NCBI GenBank assembly: GCA_966211675.1
Contig: CBIHPK010000005.1
Location: forward strand, 39,158-103,157
Length of the DNA stretch: 64,000 bases
Direction of reading: 5' to 3'
Source of the DNA: SCUS01 sp966211675
GTDB taxonomy: Bacteria; Myxococcota_A; Polyangia; Polyangiales; Ga0077539
This document shows positions 52,711 through 62,021 of this stretch, piece by piece. The translations under genes and the position numbers were made by a program. Position 1 is the stretch's first letter. Every line of letters begins with the position of its first letter. The notes under the pieces were generated by a model that was given only the letters and a program-made list of their open reading frames with translations, had not been told where the DNA came from and searched no databases.

Positions 52711-54117
52711 ATGCGTCGACCCGATTCCATCGTTGGCCTCGCCCTCCACCTCGCCCGCCTGCGCTTCGGTGCTCCCGCCCTCCGGCGGGCGACCCTCCTC
52801 GCGGGCGCCCTCGGGGCCGGCGCGGTCACCTTCGCCGCGCTCCGCCCCTGCGCTCCGACGCCGCCGCCTCCGGTCGCACGGGTGCAGGCCCGCGCCGTCG
52901 CGTGGTCCCTCGGGCACTGCGCCCGGGGCCGCGTCGCCTGCGTCACCGACGCGATGTGCGGCCAGGGCGATCGCTGCGTCGACCCGCTGCGCCTCGGGGC
53001 GCGCGTGAGGGCCGTCGCGCCTCGCGACGAGACCATCAACGTGTACCCGCACCTCGCGGTCGACGGCGACGGCTACGGCGTGGCCTGGTCGGCGGTCGGG
53101 GAAGACTCCGCGGACATCTGGTTCGCGCGCCTCGACGGCGAGGGCAAGCGCCGCGGCGCCGCGGTGCAGCTCACCCGCGGCGGCTCGCTACGGATGCGAC
53201 CGCGCCTCGCCCGTGGACGGGCCGGCTGGGCCGTCGGGTGGATCGACGTGAGCGAGGAGGGCGTGGAGAGCCACCTGCTGCGCCTCGACGCCGAAGGCCG
53301 GCCGCAGGGCGCTCCGGTGCGCGTGGGCGCCGGCGAGCTCACGGTGCTGTCGGACGTCATCGCGAGCGGCGCGCAATACGGGCTGGGGTATTTCTCCGCC
53401 TCGGCCTCGCGGCAGATCAGCGTGCACCTCGCGCGCTTCGGCCAGGACGGCGCCGTGGGCGCCCCGATCACCGTCGCCACCAACCAGCTCGTGCTCGGCC
53501 AGCTCGGGCTCGCGTCCGCCAACGGGGCCTTCGCCCTCGGCTGGAACCACTTCGTCCCCCGCGACGAGCGCGCGGAGACCTTCGTCGCCCGCGTCTCCGC
53601 CGACGGCGCCGTGGCCGCGCCGGTGCGCCTCGACGGCCACGCGGGGCGCAACGGGGCCGTCTCCCTCGACGCCTCCGAGACCCAGATCGGCGCCGTCTGG
53701 GAGGACCAGTTCGAGGACAGCGACGACGCCTTCCGCAACGCGCTGGCCTTCGGCGGCCTCTCCGCCGCGGGCCAGGCCCTCCCCCGGCGCCTGGTCACGG
53801 ACCGCCGCGCGGTGAACCTCGAGCCCGACCTCGTGGCCGCGGACGCCCAGCGGCACGGCCTCGTGTTCACTCGCCTGGACGACGAGACCCCGACGGTGCA
53901 GTTCGGCCGGCTCGACGCCTCCGGGGCCGTGGTCGGGTCGCTCACGCAGCTCAACGGCCGCGCCTCCCTCGCCGCCCTGGGCACCCTGGTCTGGAACGGC
54001 CGGGCCTACGCCTCCGCCTGGACCCAGCTCGACACGGATGGCATCACCCTGCGCTTCGCCCGCCTCGACGCCAACGGGCGCCGCGTCGGCGCGGAGGTCC
54101 CGATCAGCCCGCGTTGA
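52711..54117 (+). CDS. Secreted beta-propeller-like protein
   Basis: The 468-residue product has a hydrophobic N-terminal segment (ATLLAGALGAGAVTFAALRP), a Pro-rich linker and then repeated strands such as GYGVAWSAVGEDSADIWFARLD, AGWAVGWIDVSEEG and GLVFTRLDDETPTVQFGRLD. The W/F-ARLDxxG repeat every about 50 residues matches the lipoprotein at 19637-20866. It is likely a secreted or surface-tethered propeller. Two Cys pairs near residue 70-90 (CARGRVACVTDAMCGQGDRC) are set before the repeats. Confidence 0.75.
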   Translation: MRRPDSIVGLALHLARLRFGAPALRRATLLAGALGAGAVTFAALRPCAPTPPPPVARVQARAVAWSLGHCARGRVACVTDAMCGQGDRCVDPLRLGARVRAVAPRDETINVYPHLAVDGDGYGVAWSAVGEDSADIWFARLDGEGKRRGAAVQLTRGGSLRMRPRLARGRAGWAVGWIDVSEEGVESHLLRLDAEGRPQGAPVRVGAGELTVLSDVIASGAQYGLGYFSASASRQISVHLARFGQDGAVGAPITVATNQLVLGQLGLASANGAFALGWNHFVPRDERAETFVARVSADGAVAAPVRLDGHAGRNGAVSLDASETQIGAVWEDQFEDSDDAFRNALAFGGLSAAGQALPRRLVTDRRAVNLEPDLVAADAQRHGLVFTRLDDETPTVQFGRLDASGAVVGSLTQLNGRASLAALGTLVWNGRAYASAWTQLDTDGITLRFARLDANGRRVGAEVPISPR

Positions 54118-54141
54118 CCCGGGTGGTTCACCCCCCGGGGT
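54117..54141 (+). terminator. Hairpin after the propeller-like gene
   Basis: Directly at the stop codon, GGGTG (54121-54125) pairs with CACCC (54129-54133) around a GTT loop. The flanking ACCC (54117-54120) can pair with GGGT (54138-54141) across a CCC bulge. It is very stable, but no U run follows; it could also be the leader structure of the next gene. Confidence 0.4.
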
Positions 54142-54254
54142 AAGCCGTAGTAGCTTCCGCCGCGCCTCTCAGTCCCTGCCGCGGGTGTCTCCCCACCGTC
54201 GCGGCTCCACAGCCTCGCCCAACAACGTCCCCGTTGAAGGAGATATTCCTCCCC

Positions 54255-57200
54255 ATGGCCCGTACTCCGGTACTCCGCACCCCCTGGCGCTCGCTCGCGG
54301 TGCTCTGCCTCACCGCCCTCTCGGCCGGTGGCATGGACTGCGCGCAGGAGCGCGACCCCATCAACCGCGTCCGCGAGAACGCGCTGCCGAAGACCTTCTT
54401 CGTCGGCGCGAACTACACCGACCAGGCCGACGACCCGGAGTTCTACGCGAACAACTTCGTCGTCGACGGCACCGCGGACAACTCCATGATGCCCGTCGGC
54501 ACCTACGACGACGTCGACCGCATCCGGTGGGAGGTCCAGGAGGACTTCCTGCTGGCGCGCAAGTCGTACGAGTACGTCGAGGGGAGCGAGGGCCGCGCCG
54601 CCAACGCGCAGCGCACCCCGCACGGGGTCATCGTCGCGGCGTACCGCATCGAGAGCCACTTCGACCAGCGGCGCGCGTACAACCCGAGCACCGGCGAGGA
54701 GATCAACGTCGTCGAGGAGAACACCACCGACCGGCGCTGGCACCAGCGGGACTTCATCCGCGTCGACTGGTCGCGCAACCTGGTGAACAACCCCGACTGG
54801 TCGTGGGTCTGGTACGGCTCGGTCTTCGGCGAGATGTCCTTCTCGCCGGTCGCCTGGAACGAGACCAACCCCGCCTCGCCGGACGCCAACAACTTCTGCG
54901 AGATGCAACCCGGCATGGTGCGCGACCGCGCCACCGGCGCCTGCGTGGCCGCGACCAACCCGCGCAACCACCCCGGCGGCTACCTGGACCTCACCTCGAA
55001 GTGGCTCGTCAACCCGGAGAACTCCTACCTCTTCGAGGAGCCCATCCCGACCTGCCTCATCGCCAACTTCTTCGCCAACGGGCCGGTCTACTCCTGCGCC
55101 CAGCAGGAGACCGTGATCCGCACGTCGTTCCGCCGCGTGGAGGACCGTGACTTCGAGCCGCTGGAGCTCACCCGCCAGCCCTATGACCTCGTCGGCGGGC
55201 CGCGCGCCGAGCGCAACGGCTACGACCCCGGCTACGGCCTCGTGGACCACAACTTCCACCGCTTCGCGATGATCCACAACCTCTGGCAGCGGTCGCACCT
55301 CTCGCCCGCGGTCGAGTGCAGCGCCAACACCGACGCCGACAACGACGGCACCGCCGACGCCTGCGGCGCCTCGTCCAACGCCGAGCGCGCGGGCTCGCAG
55401 TGCGACGTGATCATGCGCCGCTGCACCATCCCCTATCGGCGCCGCGAGGTGCGCCCGATCGCCTACTACACCAACACCGACATGCCGCCGGAGATGCAGG
55501 ACCACGTGGTGGTCCCCGGCGCCGAGGGCAACGACACGTACCGCTTCCCGACCCCCGCCGAGGTGGCCGCGAACCGCTACGTCCACGGCGCCTCGGAGGA
55601 CATCATCGACTCCTGGAACCGCGCCATCATGGCCGCGATCGCCAACTCCCGCGAGGTCGAGTGCCGCCGTACGGGTGGCGACCGCGCGGCCTGCCACACG
55701 CAGTTCTTCGACAACGCCACCGAGGCGCAGGGCGACGGCGCCTGGCTCGCCGAGCGCCCCAAGAGCAGCAACGGCCCCGCGGTGGTGATCTGCCACAACC
55801 CCGTGCGCGCCGACGACTCCGGCGCCTGCCGCGAGGCCGGGTACTCCGCGCGCCTCGGCGACGTGCGCTTCAATCACATCACGTACATCCCGGGCCGCAC
55901 CCGCGCGCCCTTCGGCGGCATCGCCCACTGGGGCTTCGACCCGCTCACCGGCGAGGTCGTCTCCAACGGCGGCACCAACATCGGCCGCTCGGCCGAGTAC
56001 GCCGCCGCCCAGCAGCGGGACTTCATCCTGCTCGCGCTCGGCGAGCTGGACGTCTCGGACTACGTCAACGGCGCCGCCGCGACGCGCTTCGCCGACCGGG
56101 TGCGCAACCCCGCGAGCCAGGAGCGCCGGCGCTTCAGCGACCAGGACATCGCCCAGCGCGTGCTGGCCGTGAACGGCACCAACGCCGCCCGTGACCTCGG
56201 CGTGCGCGCCCAGTTGCAGACCAGCGCGGCGGCCGGGATCCGCCAGCACGACCTGGCCTTCCAGGACACCGCGCCGGTGGCCGGGGATGTGACCCGCACC
56301 GCGGCGCGCGTCGAGGCCAACGAGGCCGCGCTGCGCAACACCACCCTCGAGGCCGACATGGTCGACGAGCACTGGCTCGCCAACCTCGGCTTCGACCCGC
56401 GCTCGCAGCGCACCCAAGGGCTCCTCGACCAGGCCTCGCCGCTGCGCCGGATGGACCCGGAGGTCGCCGAGGGCACCTGGAACACCCTGTTGCAGCGCCT
56501 GGAGCGCCGCGGCTTCTGCTTCCAGGACATGGGCGCCGCGCCCATGATCGGCAGCGTCGACCTGCAGGGCGTCGCCCGCTACTTCGCTCGCAAGTACGCA
56601 TCGGTCTCGCCCGCGGAGCGCTCGCGCCGCATCTACAACGACCTGCGCATCGAGGCCTACAAGGGCATCGCGGTGCACGAGATCGGGCACTCGCTCGGGC
56701 TCTACCACCTGCCCGTGTCGAGCTACGACTCGATGAACTACAACCCGCAGTACTGGCAGCTGCGCACGCGCAACGGCGCCGCGACGCAGACCTGCACCCC
56801 CGTGTGCACGGTGAACAACTGCGCCAACACCCGCAACGCGGACGTCAACCAGGACAACTGCATGGGCCCGCGCTACCTCGACCCGGCCTCGGACGAGGAG
56901 CTCGGTCTGCGCGAGGGCTCGGAGCCCCACGCGGGCATCGACTACTTCGGCAACACCTCCGTGATGGAGTACCAGTGGGAGCGCTTCGACGAGACCGTCG
57001 GCATCGGCTCCTATGACCACTACGCCATGGGCATCCTCTACGGCCGCGTGCTGGAGACGATGGAGAGCGATCCGGCCCGCGGCGGCATCTCGACGGACGA
57101 GCAGAACCGCTTCTCGCAGCGGCTCGTCACGCAGCTTCAGGACGCCGACTTCATCCAGTGGTCCGACCCGGCGCTCCCGGGCCAGACCGGGGTGTTGCCG

Positions 57201-58826
57201 GCGCACTACACCGAGCTCGCGCGGCAGATGGCCATCTTCGACCCCTCGCAGTGCCGCGACGCCACGCCCGAGGAGAAGGCCCGCTACGCCTGGCGCCTCG
57301 TCGACGGCAAGATCTGCCGCCTCCACCCGCGCGACCACGCGGCGATGGTGGACTTCGAGACCGGCCCGGTCTCGGCGGGCTCGACCCGCGACGCGCCCTC
57401 GTGGCGCACCCGCTCGAACGCCCACACGGGCGGCAACCAGCTGCGCTGGGGCTACCGCGTCGCCTGGGACATCGGGACCGGCTACCCCCACATCAACTAC
57501 TTCGACCAGGGCGCGGACATCTACGAGGTCACCCAGTCGAACATCCGCAAGTACGAGCTGACCTACCCCTCGCTCTACTTCCGCCGCAACAACCGCGAGT
57601 ACTCGCAGTGGGGCATCCCCGCGTACCTCTCGCGCAACATCTTCCGCCGGCTGCGCGGCTACCACTGGAGCGTCGCGCGCGACGCGGCCTACTACAGCGC
57701 GGCGTTCTCGCCCGCGCTCTTCCAGCAGATCTCGCGCGACGACAACTGGCTGCGACCGCTGCTCGTGTCGGGCACGGAGATCTTCGACTTCTTCGCGAAG
57801 GTCATCCTGCGACCCGAAGCGGGCAACTTCGAGCAGATGCCGGTAGGCGAACAGCTCGCCGGACGGCGCCCGATCTTCGACGCCGCCGAGGCGGGCAGCA
57901 ACATCACGCCGTCCTTCGAGATCGGGCTCGTGGACGGGCGCTTCATCGGCGAGGAGTTCGACAACGCCGTGGGCGGCTCGTGGGACTACCACTCGTACCT
58001 GATCCACGCGGGCTCGTACCCGGAGAAGCCCATCGCGGCGATCATGCTCACGGACACGCGGCCGACCTTCTCGTCGATCTCGCGCGGCCTCTACCTCGAC
58101 GGCCGGGAGTTCCAGGTGAACTTCCGCACCGACATGCCCCAGGCCTTCGACCGCCTCCTCGGCGGCGTGCTCGCCGAGGACTGGGACACGGTCGCCATGC
58201 ACGTGCCGACCGTTCCCGAGGGGGGCACCATGGGCCTCCCGGCGCTGGAGCCCAGCGTGCTCCCGCTCTGGACCGTCGGGACGCGCGCCGCCCCCGCGGA
58301 GCCCCGCCGCCCGCCGGAGTCGCGTCTGCTCTTCCCCAACATCGGGTACCGCCAGCAGCTCCCGATGGTCGTGTGGTCGATGCTGTTCTCCTCGCTCAAC
58401 AGCAACCTCGACACCATCCACCGCACCCGCATCTGGACCGAAGGCGGCCCCGAGCAGGTGGACGTCGCCGAGAGCGAGCGCACCCGCTTCCGCAACCCGG
58501 AGACGGGCCTCACGTACATCGCCCGGCGCTACGGCCCGGATTCCGTCGACGGCGAGACGATCGACAGCGGCATCGCGTCGCGCATGATCGCCCACGCCAA
58601 CGAGCTGCTCGTCGACACCTACCAGGTGCGCGTCGACGACCGTAACCAGCCCGTCTACAACCCCGACGGCTCGGTCGACGCCGTGGTCGTCCGCGGCCAG
58701 CTGGTGCCTGCCAACGCCGACAACCAGCGCCAGACCATCGCCGTCACGCGCTACCGCAACTACGTCGGCCTCATCGACGCCACGCGCTACGCCTCCCGCC
58801 TCCTCGGCTACGGCACCCTGCACTGA
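54255..58826 (+). CDS. Large metzincin-like zinc metalloprotease
   Basis: The ATG at 54255 has AAGGAG at 54237-54242, a stronger site than most here. The 1523-residue product has an export signal (WRSLAVLCLTALSAGG). The zinc site HEIGHSLGLYH at 808-818 is the full HExxHxxGxxH of metzincins, with Glu809 as catalytic base and a Met-turn candidate in TSVMEYQWER (Met904). A Thr/Asn-rich calcium-like segment NTDADNDGTADACG lies at about 355-370. Otherwise the long N- and C-terminal parts lack recognised domains, though the layout resembles DUF5117/DUF4953-type zinc proteases. It is probably secreted or outer-surface. The FGE-fold lipoprotein gene follows 41 bases on. Confidence 0.82.
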   Translation: MARTPVLRTPWRSLAVLCLTALSAGGMDCAQERDPINRVRENALPKTFFVGANYTDQADDPEFYANNFVVDGTADNSMMPVGTYDDVDRIRWEVQEDFLLARKSYEYVEGSEGRAANAQRTPHGVIVAAYRIESHFDQRRAYNPSTGEEINVVEENTTDRRWHQRDFIRVDWSRNLVNNPDWSWVWYGSVFGEMSFSPVAWNETNPASPDANNFCEMQPGMVRDRATGACVAATNPRNHPGGYLDLTSKWLVNPENSYLFEEPIPTCLIANFFANGPVYSCAQQETVIRTSFRRVEDRDFEPLELTRQPYDLVGGPRAERNGYDPGYGLVDHNFHRFAMIHNLWQRSHLSPAVECSANTDADNDGTADACGASSNAERAGSQCDVIMRRCTIPYRRREVRPIAYYTNTDMPPEMQDHVVVPGAEGNDTYRFPTPAEVAANRYVHGASEDIIDSWNRAIMAAIANSREVECRRTGGDRAACHTQFFDNATEAQGDGAWLAERPKSSNGPAVVICHNPVRADDSGACREAGYSARLGDVRFNHITYIPGRTRAPFGGIAHWGFDPLTGEVVSNGGTNIGRSAEYAAAQQRDFILLALGELDVSDYVNGAAATRFADRVRNPASQERRRFSDQDIAQRVLAVNGTNAARDLGVRAQLQTSAAAGIRQHDLAFQDTAPVAGDVTRTAARVEANEAALRNTTLEADMVDEHWLANLGFDPRSQRTQGLLDQASPLRRMDPEVAEGTWNTLLQRLERRGFCFQDMGAAPMIGSVDLQGVARYFARKYASVSPAERSRRIYNDLRIEAYKGIAVHEIGHSLGLYHLPVSSYDSMNYNPQYWQLRTRNGAATQTCTPVCTVNNCANTRNADVNQDNCMGPRYLDPASDEELGLREGSEPHAGIDYFGNTSVMEYQWERFDETVGIGSYDHYAMGILYGRVLETMESDPARGGISTDEQNRFSQRLVTQLQDADFIQWSDPALPGQTGVLPAHYTELARQMAIFDPSQCRDATPEEKARYAWRLVDGKICRLHPRDHAAMVDFETGPVSAGSTRDAPSWRTRSNAHTGGNQLRWGYRVAWDIGTGYPHINYFDQGADIYEVTQSNIRKYELTYPSLYFRRNNREYSQWGIPAYLSRNIFRRLRGYHWSVARDAAYYSAAFSPALFQQISRDDNWLRPLLVSGTEIFDFFAKVILRPEAGNFEQMPVGEQLAGRRPIFDAAEAGSNITPSFEIGLVDGRFIGEEFDNAVGGSWDYHSYLIHAGSYPEKPIAAIMLTDTRPTFSSISRGLYLDGREFQVNFRTDMPQAFDRLLGGVLAEDWDTVAMHVPTVPEGGTMGLPALEPSVLPLWTVGTRAAPAEPRRPPESRLLFPNIGYRQQLPMVVWSMLFSSLNSNLDTIHRTRIWTEGGPEQVDVAESERTRFRNPETGLTYIARRYGPDSVDGETIDSGIASRMIAHANELLVDTYQVRVDDRNQPVYNPDGSVDAVVVRGQLVPANADNQRQTIAVTRYRNYVGLIDATRYASRLLGYGTLH

Positions 58827-58841
58827 GCGCTGCCACCGACG

Positions 58842-58870
58842 CATCGCCGCGATAGAGTGTCGCGGCGATG
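58842..58870 (+). promoter_or_regulatory. Perfect 11-bp hairpin enclosing the start codon of the FGE-fold gene
   Basis: CATCGCCGCGA (58842-58852) is an exact inverted repeat of TCGCGGCGATG (58860-58870), with a 7-base loop TAGAGTG. The second arm contains the ATG of the next gene (58868-58870), so the folded RNA would bury the start codon. It may act as a translational brake or be a terminator-like structure after the protease gene. No U run follows. Confidence 0.6.
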
Positions 58871-59785
58871 ATCCCTCCTGGCGCACGCCGCCGCCCCGCC
58901 CTCCTCCTCCTCGCCACCGCCTTCGGCCTCGGCTGCATCTTCAGCGCGCGCCGCGCCGCCACGGACGCGGCCGACAGCGCGCCCCGATGGATCGCGCTCC
59001 GCGAGCGTGCGCCCTCCGACGGCGGCGTGGCGGACGCTCCCGCCCCGGTCACCCCGAGCGCCCCTAGCGTCATCGACCGCGCCACCCTGCCCCGCTGCCC
59101 CGACGGCTCGGTGTACATCCCGGGCGGCCGCTTCGCGATGGGGAGCCCGGCGGGAGAGGGCGCCCCGGACGAGCACCCTCAGCACACGGTGCTGCTGCAC
59201 GGCTACTGCCTCGACCGCACGGAGGTCACCGTCGACGCGTACACCCGCTGCGTGCGAGCGGGCGCCTGCACCCGGCCGGTGGCGACGCTGCCCGAAGGGG
59301 CGCAGCCGGTGTCGGGCGTCGACTGGCACCAGTCCGAGGGCTTCTGCCGCTTCGTCGGAGGCCGGCTCCCCACCGAGGCGGAGTGGGAGTTCGCCGCGCG
59401 AGGCACGGACGGCCGTCGCTACCCGTGGGGCAACGACGACCCCTCGGGCTGCGAGCGCCTCGACTGGACCTTCGGCAACGAGAGCTGCGGCGGCGTGGGG
59501 CCCAGCACCGTGGGTACGCACCCGGGCGGAGCGTCGCCCTTCGGCGTGCTCGACCTCTCGGGCAACGTCTGGGAGTGGACCGCGGACTGGTACGCCCGCC
59601 AGTACGAGGCCGCGATGCAGGAGAACCCCACCGGGCCCGCCGAGGGCTCCGCGCGCGTCACCCGCGGGGGAGGCTTCAACAACGACCAGGTCGAGCGGCA
59701 GCGCGCGACCTTCCGCGAGGGGCAGCACCCCAACTTCCACGACTACGACCTCGGCGTGCGCTGCGCGTACGACCCGAGCTCATAG
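58868..59785 (+). CDS. FGE/SUMF1-fold lipoprotein
   Basis: The 305-residue product has a signal with a possible lipobox (LLLLATAFGLGC). From about residue 75 it carries the formylglycine-generating-enzyme (SUMF1) fold: YIPGGRFAMGSP, DEHPQHTVLLHGYCLDRTEV, RLPTEAEWEFAARGTDGRRY, PFGVLDLSGNVWEWTADWYA and RVTRGGGFNNDQ. The Cys pair needed for sulfatase activation in true FGE is not seen (GGFNNDQVERQ in place of a Cys-containing motif), so an FGE-like binding or regulatory role is more likely. Its start codon lies in an 11-bp hairpin. Confidence 0.88.
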   Translation: MIPPGARRRPALLLLATAFGLGCIFSARRAATDAADSAPRWIALRERAPSDGGVADAPAPVTPSAPSVIDRATLPRCPDGSVYIPGGRFAMGSPAGEGAPDEHPQHTVLLHGYCLDRTEVTVDAYTRCVRAGACTRPVATLPEGAQPVSGVDWHQSEGFCRFVGGRLPTEAEWEFAARGTDGRRYPWGNDDPSGCERLDWTFGNESCGGVGPSTVGTHPGGASPFGVLDLSGNVWEWTADWYARQYEAAMQENPTGPAEGSARVTRGGGFNNDQVERQRATFREGQHPNFHDYDLGVRCAYDPSS

Positions 59786-59797
59786 ACTGACGCCGCG

Positions 59798-60829
59798 ATG
59801 GTGCGCCCGGTCTCCAACCCGCCGAACCCCTGGAGCAGCACGGCGGTGGAGTATTTCGAGGAGGTTCCTCCGGCGAGGCTGGAGATCTTCGAGGAGGAGG
59901 CGCGCTCGATCGTCACGGGCAACGACAGCCCGGACATCCCCTTCCGATGGAGCCTCAACCCCTACCGGGGTTGCATCCACGGCTGCGCCTACTGCTACGC
60001 GCGCGTCTCGCACCAGTACCTGGGCTTCGGCGCGGGCACCGACTTCGACCGCAAGATCGTCGTGAAGACCAACGCTCCGGCGCTGCTGAAGGAGGCCTTC
60101 GACAAGAAGAGCTGGGACGGCGGGACCATCACCTTCTCGGGCAACACCGACTGCTACCAGCCCATCGAGGCGAGCTACGAGCTCACCCGGCGCTGCCTCG
60201 AGCTCTGCCTGGAGTACCGCAACCCCGTCGCCATCATCACCAAGAGCGCCCTGGTGCAGCGAGACGCGACGCTGCTCGCCGCGCTCGCGAAGGTCGCCAT
60301 GGTCAGGGTCTTCGTGAGCCTCGCCTTCGCCGACGAGGCGCAGGCCCGCGCCGTCGAGCCGTGGGCCTCCTCGGTGGCGCGCCGCCTGGAGTCGCTGCGG
60401 GTGCTCACCGAGGCCGGGGTGACCTGCGGCGTCGCGGTGGCGCCGATCATCCCAGGGCTCAACGACGACCAGGCCGCGAGGGTGCTCACCATGGCCCACG
60501 CCCACGGGGCGCGGCGGGCCTTCATGCAGATGGTGCGATTACCCGCGGAGGTATTGCCGGTCTTCGAGGAGCGCATGGCGGAGGCCTTCCCCGACCGGGC
60601 GAAGCGCATCGACCACGCGATCGTCGAGCTGCGAGGCGGGCGCAAGAACGACGCGCGCTTCGGCAGCCGGATGCGAGGCAGGGGGCCGCGCTGGGAGGCC
60701 ATCACCGGGCTCTTCGAGGCGCAGTGTCGGCGCCTGGGGATGAACGAGCAGGTGGTGGGCGAGGACGAGGACGAGGCGGTGAAGACCTTCCGCCGGCCGA
60801 CCCGACAGGGGAGCCTCTTCGGAGACTGA
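59798..60829 (+). CDS. Radical SAM protein of the SPL-like/PA0069 family
   Basis: The 343-residue cytoplasmic protein has the radical SAM motif CIHGCAYC (C-x3-C-x2-C for the [4Fe-4S] cluster), preceded by NPYRGC. TFSGNTDCYQPIE and IITKSALVQRD resemble the family that includes PA0069-like proteins related to spore photoproduct lyase. GVAVAPIIPGLNDDQ and a C-terminal region with RKNDARFGSRMRG complete the family pattern. The substrate is unknown; a link to DNA repair is sometimes proposed. It follows the FGE-fold gene by 12 bases, perhaps in one transcript. Confidence 0.9.
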   Translation: MVRPVSNPPNPWSSTAVEYFEEVPPARLEIFEEEARSIVTGNDSPDIPFRWSLNPYRGCIHGCAYCYARVSHQYLGFGAGTDFDRKIVVKTNAPALLKEAFDKKSWDGGTITFSGNTDCYQPIEASYELTRRCLELCLEYRNPVAIITKSALVQRDATLLAALAKVAMVRVFVSLAFADEAQARAVEPWASSVARRLESLRVLTEAGVTCGVAVAPIIPGLNDDQAARVLTMAHAHGARRAFMQMVRLPAEVLPVFEERMAEAFPDRAKRIDHAIVELRGGRKNDARFGSRMRGRGPRWEAITGLFEAQCRRLGMNEQVVGEDEDEAVKTFRRPTRQGSLFGD

Positions 60830-60838
60830 GGGGGGGGC

Positions 60839-61906
60839 TCAGGCCTTCTTCGCCGCCGGGGGCTCCCGAGAGATGCGCATCATGCCGCTGAGCCTCGCCT
60901 CGTCCGCGTGCTCGCGCTCGGCGTCGGCCCAGCTCTCTCGGATCTTCGCCGCCACGTAGAGGCTCGGAAAGGAGAGGAACAAGCCCACCAGGCCGAAGAC
61001 GTGCTCGAAGAGGATGAGCGACGTGATGATCACGAAGCCGGGCAGCTTCACGTGCTGCGCGGTCAGCCGCGGCGAGAGGTAGTAGCTCTCGATCTTGTGG
61101 AGCACGAAGGTGCTGGCGAAGAAGATCCCGACGCCGGCGATGCCCTTGTGCGTATAGGCGAGCGCCGCCATCACGACGCCGGAGATGATCCCTCCCACCA
61201 CCGGGATCAGCCCCATCACGAAGAGGAACACCATCAGCGCCGGGATGCTCGGGAAGCGCATCAGCAGCAGCACCGGGAGCGTGAGCAGGGTGTTCACGAG
61301 CGCGACGATCACCTGGAGCTTGGCGGTGATGGCGATCGCGTCGCAGAGGTAGCTGAAGTACCGCATCATGATGCGCGCCGGGGAGTCCTCCCCGAGCGAC
61401 TCGCGCCAGTGCTCCAGCTCGCGGTTCTCGATGAGGAAGACCACCGAGAGGATGAGCCCGATCACCACGTAGATGGCGCTCTTGCCGACGGAGCCGAGGA
61501 AGCCCACGACGTTGCCCGCGTAGTGCTGGGCGCGCTCCAGGCCCTGCGTGGCGTGCTCGCTGACGGTGTGCTCCCAGCCTCGCGCGTGGAGCCACTCGCG
61601 CAGGTGGTGGAACTGCCCCTCCAGCTCGTACCGCAGCTGCGGCACCGCGGGCACGACCCGCGTGTAGCCGAAGAAGGACAGGAGCCCGAGCACACCTAGC
61701 GCCAGCACGATCTGCCCCAGCACGGCCACCGCGAGGGGCAGCTGGAAGCGCGCGTTGAGCCACTTCGCGCCCACCCCGAGCGCCCGCTCGAAGAGCACGA
61801 AGAAGACCAGCAGCACCGCCAGGTGACGGAAGAGGAAGAGCAGCCCGAGGAAGAGGGCCAGGACGAAGATCCTCCGCACGTTGCGGTCGGTGAACACCAT
61901 TCGCAT
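60839..61906 (-). CDS. AI-2E-family membrane permease
   Basis: The ATG at 61906 gives 355 residues (an in-frame ATG at 61942 is also possible). It has about eight membrane helices: FVLALFLGLLFLFRHLAVLL, LAVAVLGQIVLALGVLGLL, the long pore-lining IYVVIGLILSVVFLIENREL, and LMVFLFVMGLIPVVGGIISG with the family Gly-rich GLIPxVGxxI motif. LTAQHVKLPGFVIITSLIL and LVGLFLSFPSLYVAAKI follow. This family (YdiK/PerM/TqsA) includes AI-2 exporters and Na+/H+ antiporters; the substrate is not fixed by sequence. It is convergent with the radical SAM gene, with 9 bases between stops. Confidence 0.9.
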   Translation of the reverse strand: MRMVFTDRNVRRIFVLALFLGLLFLFRHLAVLLVFFVLFERALGVGAKWLNARFQLPLAVAVLGQIVLALGVLGLLSFFGYTRVVPAVPQLRYELEGQFHHLREWLHARGWEHTVSEHATQGLERAQHYAGNVVGFLGSVGKSAIYVVIGLILSVVFLIENRELEHWRESLGEDSPARIMMRYFSYLCDAIAITAKLQVIVALVNTLLTLPVLLLMRFPSIPALMVFLFVMGLIPVVGGIISGVVMAALAYTHKGIAGVGIFFASTFVLHKIESYYLSPRLTAQHVKLPGFVIITSLILFEHVFGLVGLFLSFPSLYVAAKIRESWADAEREHADEARLSGMMRISREPPAAKKA

Positions 61907-62021
61907 GACGGGCCGGGAGGGTACACCGCCTCGGCAGTTCATCTTGCCTTCGACATTCTCGACGAATTTCAAGACACTCCGTCACGATGCGGAGGGTCCG
62001 CGTCGAAGGAGTCAGAGGCTT

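Noticed and set aside
54006..58886. A 1626-codon open frame on the minus strand opposite the metalloprotease
   Set aside because: It is antisense to a conserved coding gene with a zinc-protease motif. Its translation is Val/Asp/Arg/Gly-rich without domains, as expected from a GC-rich opposite strand lacking stops.
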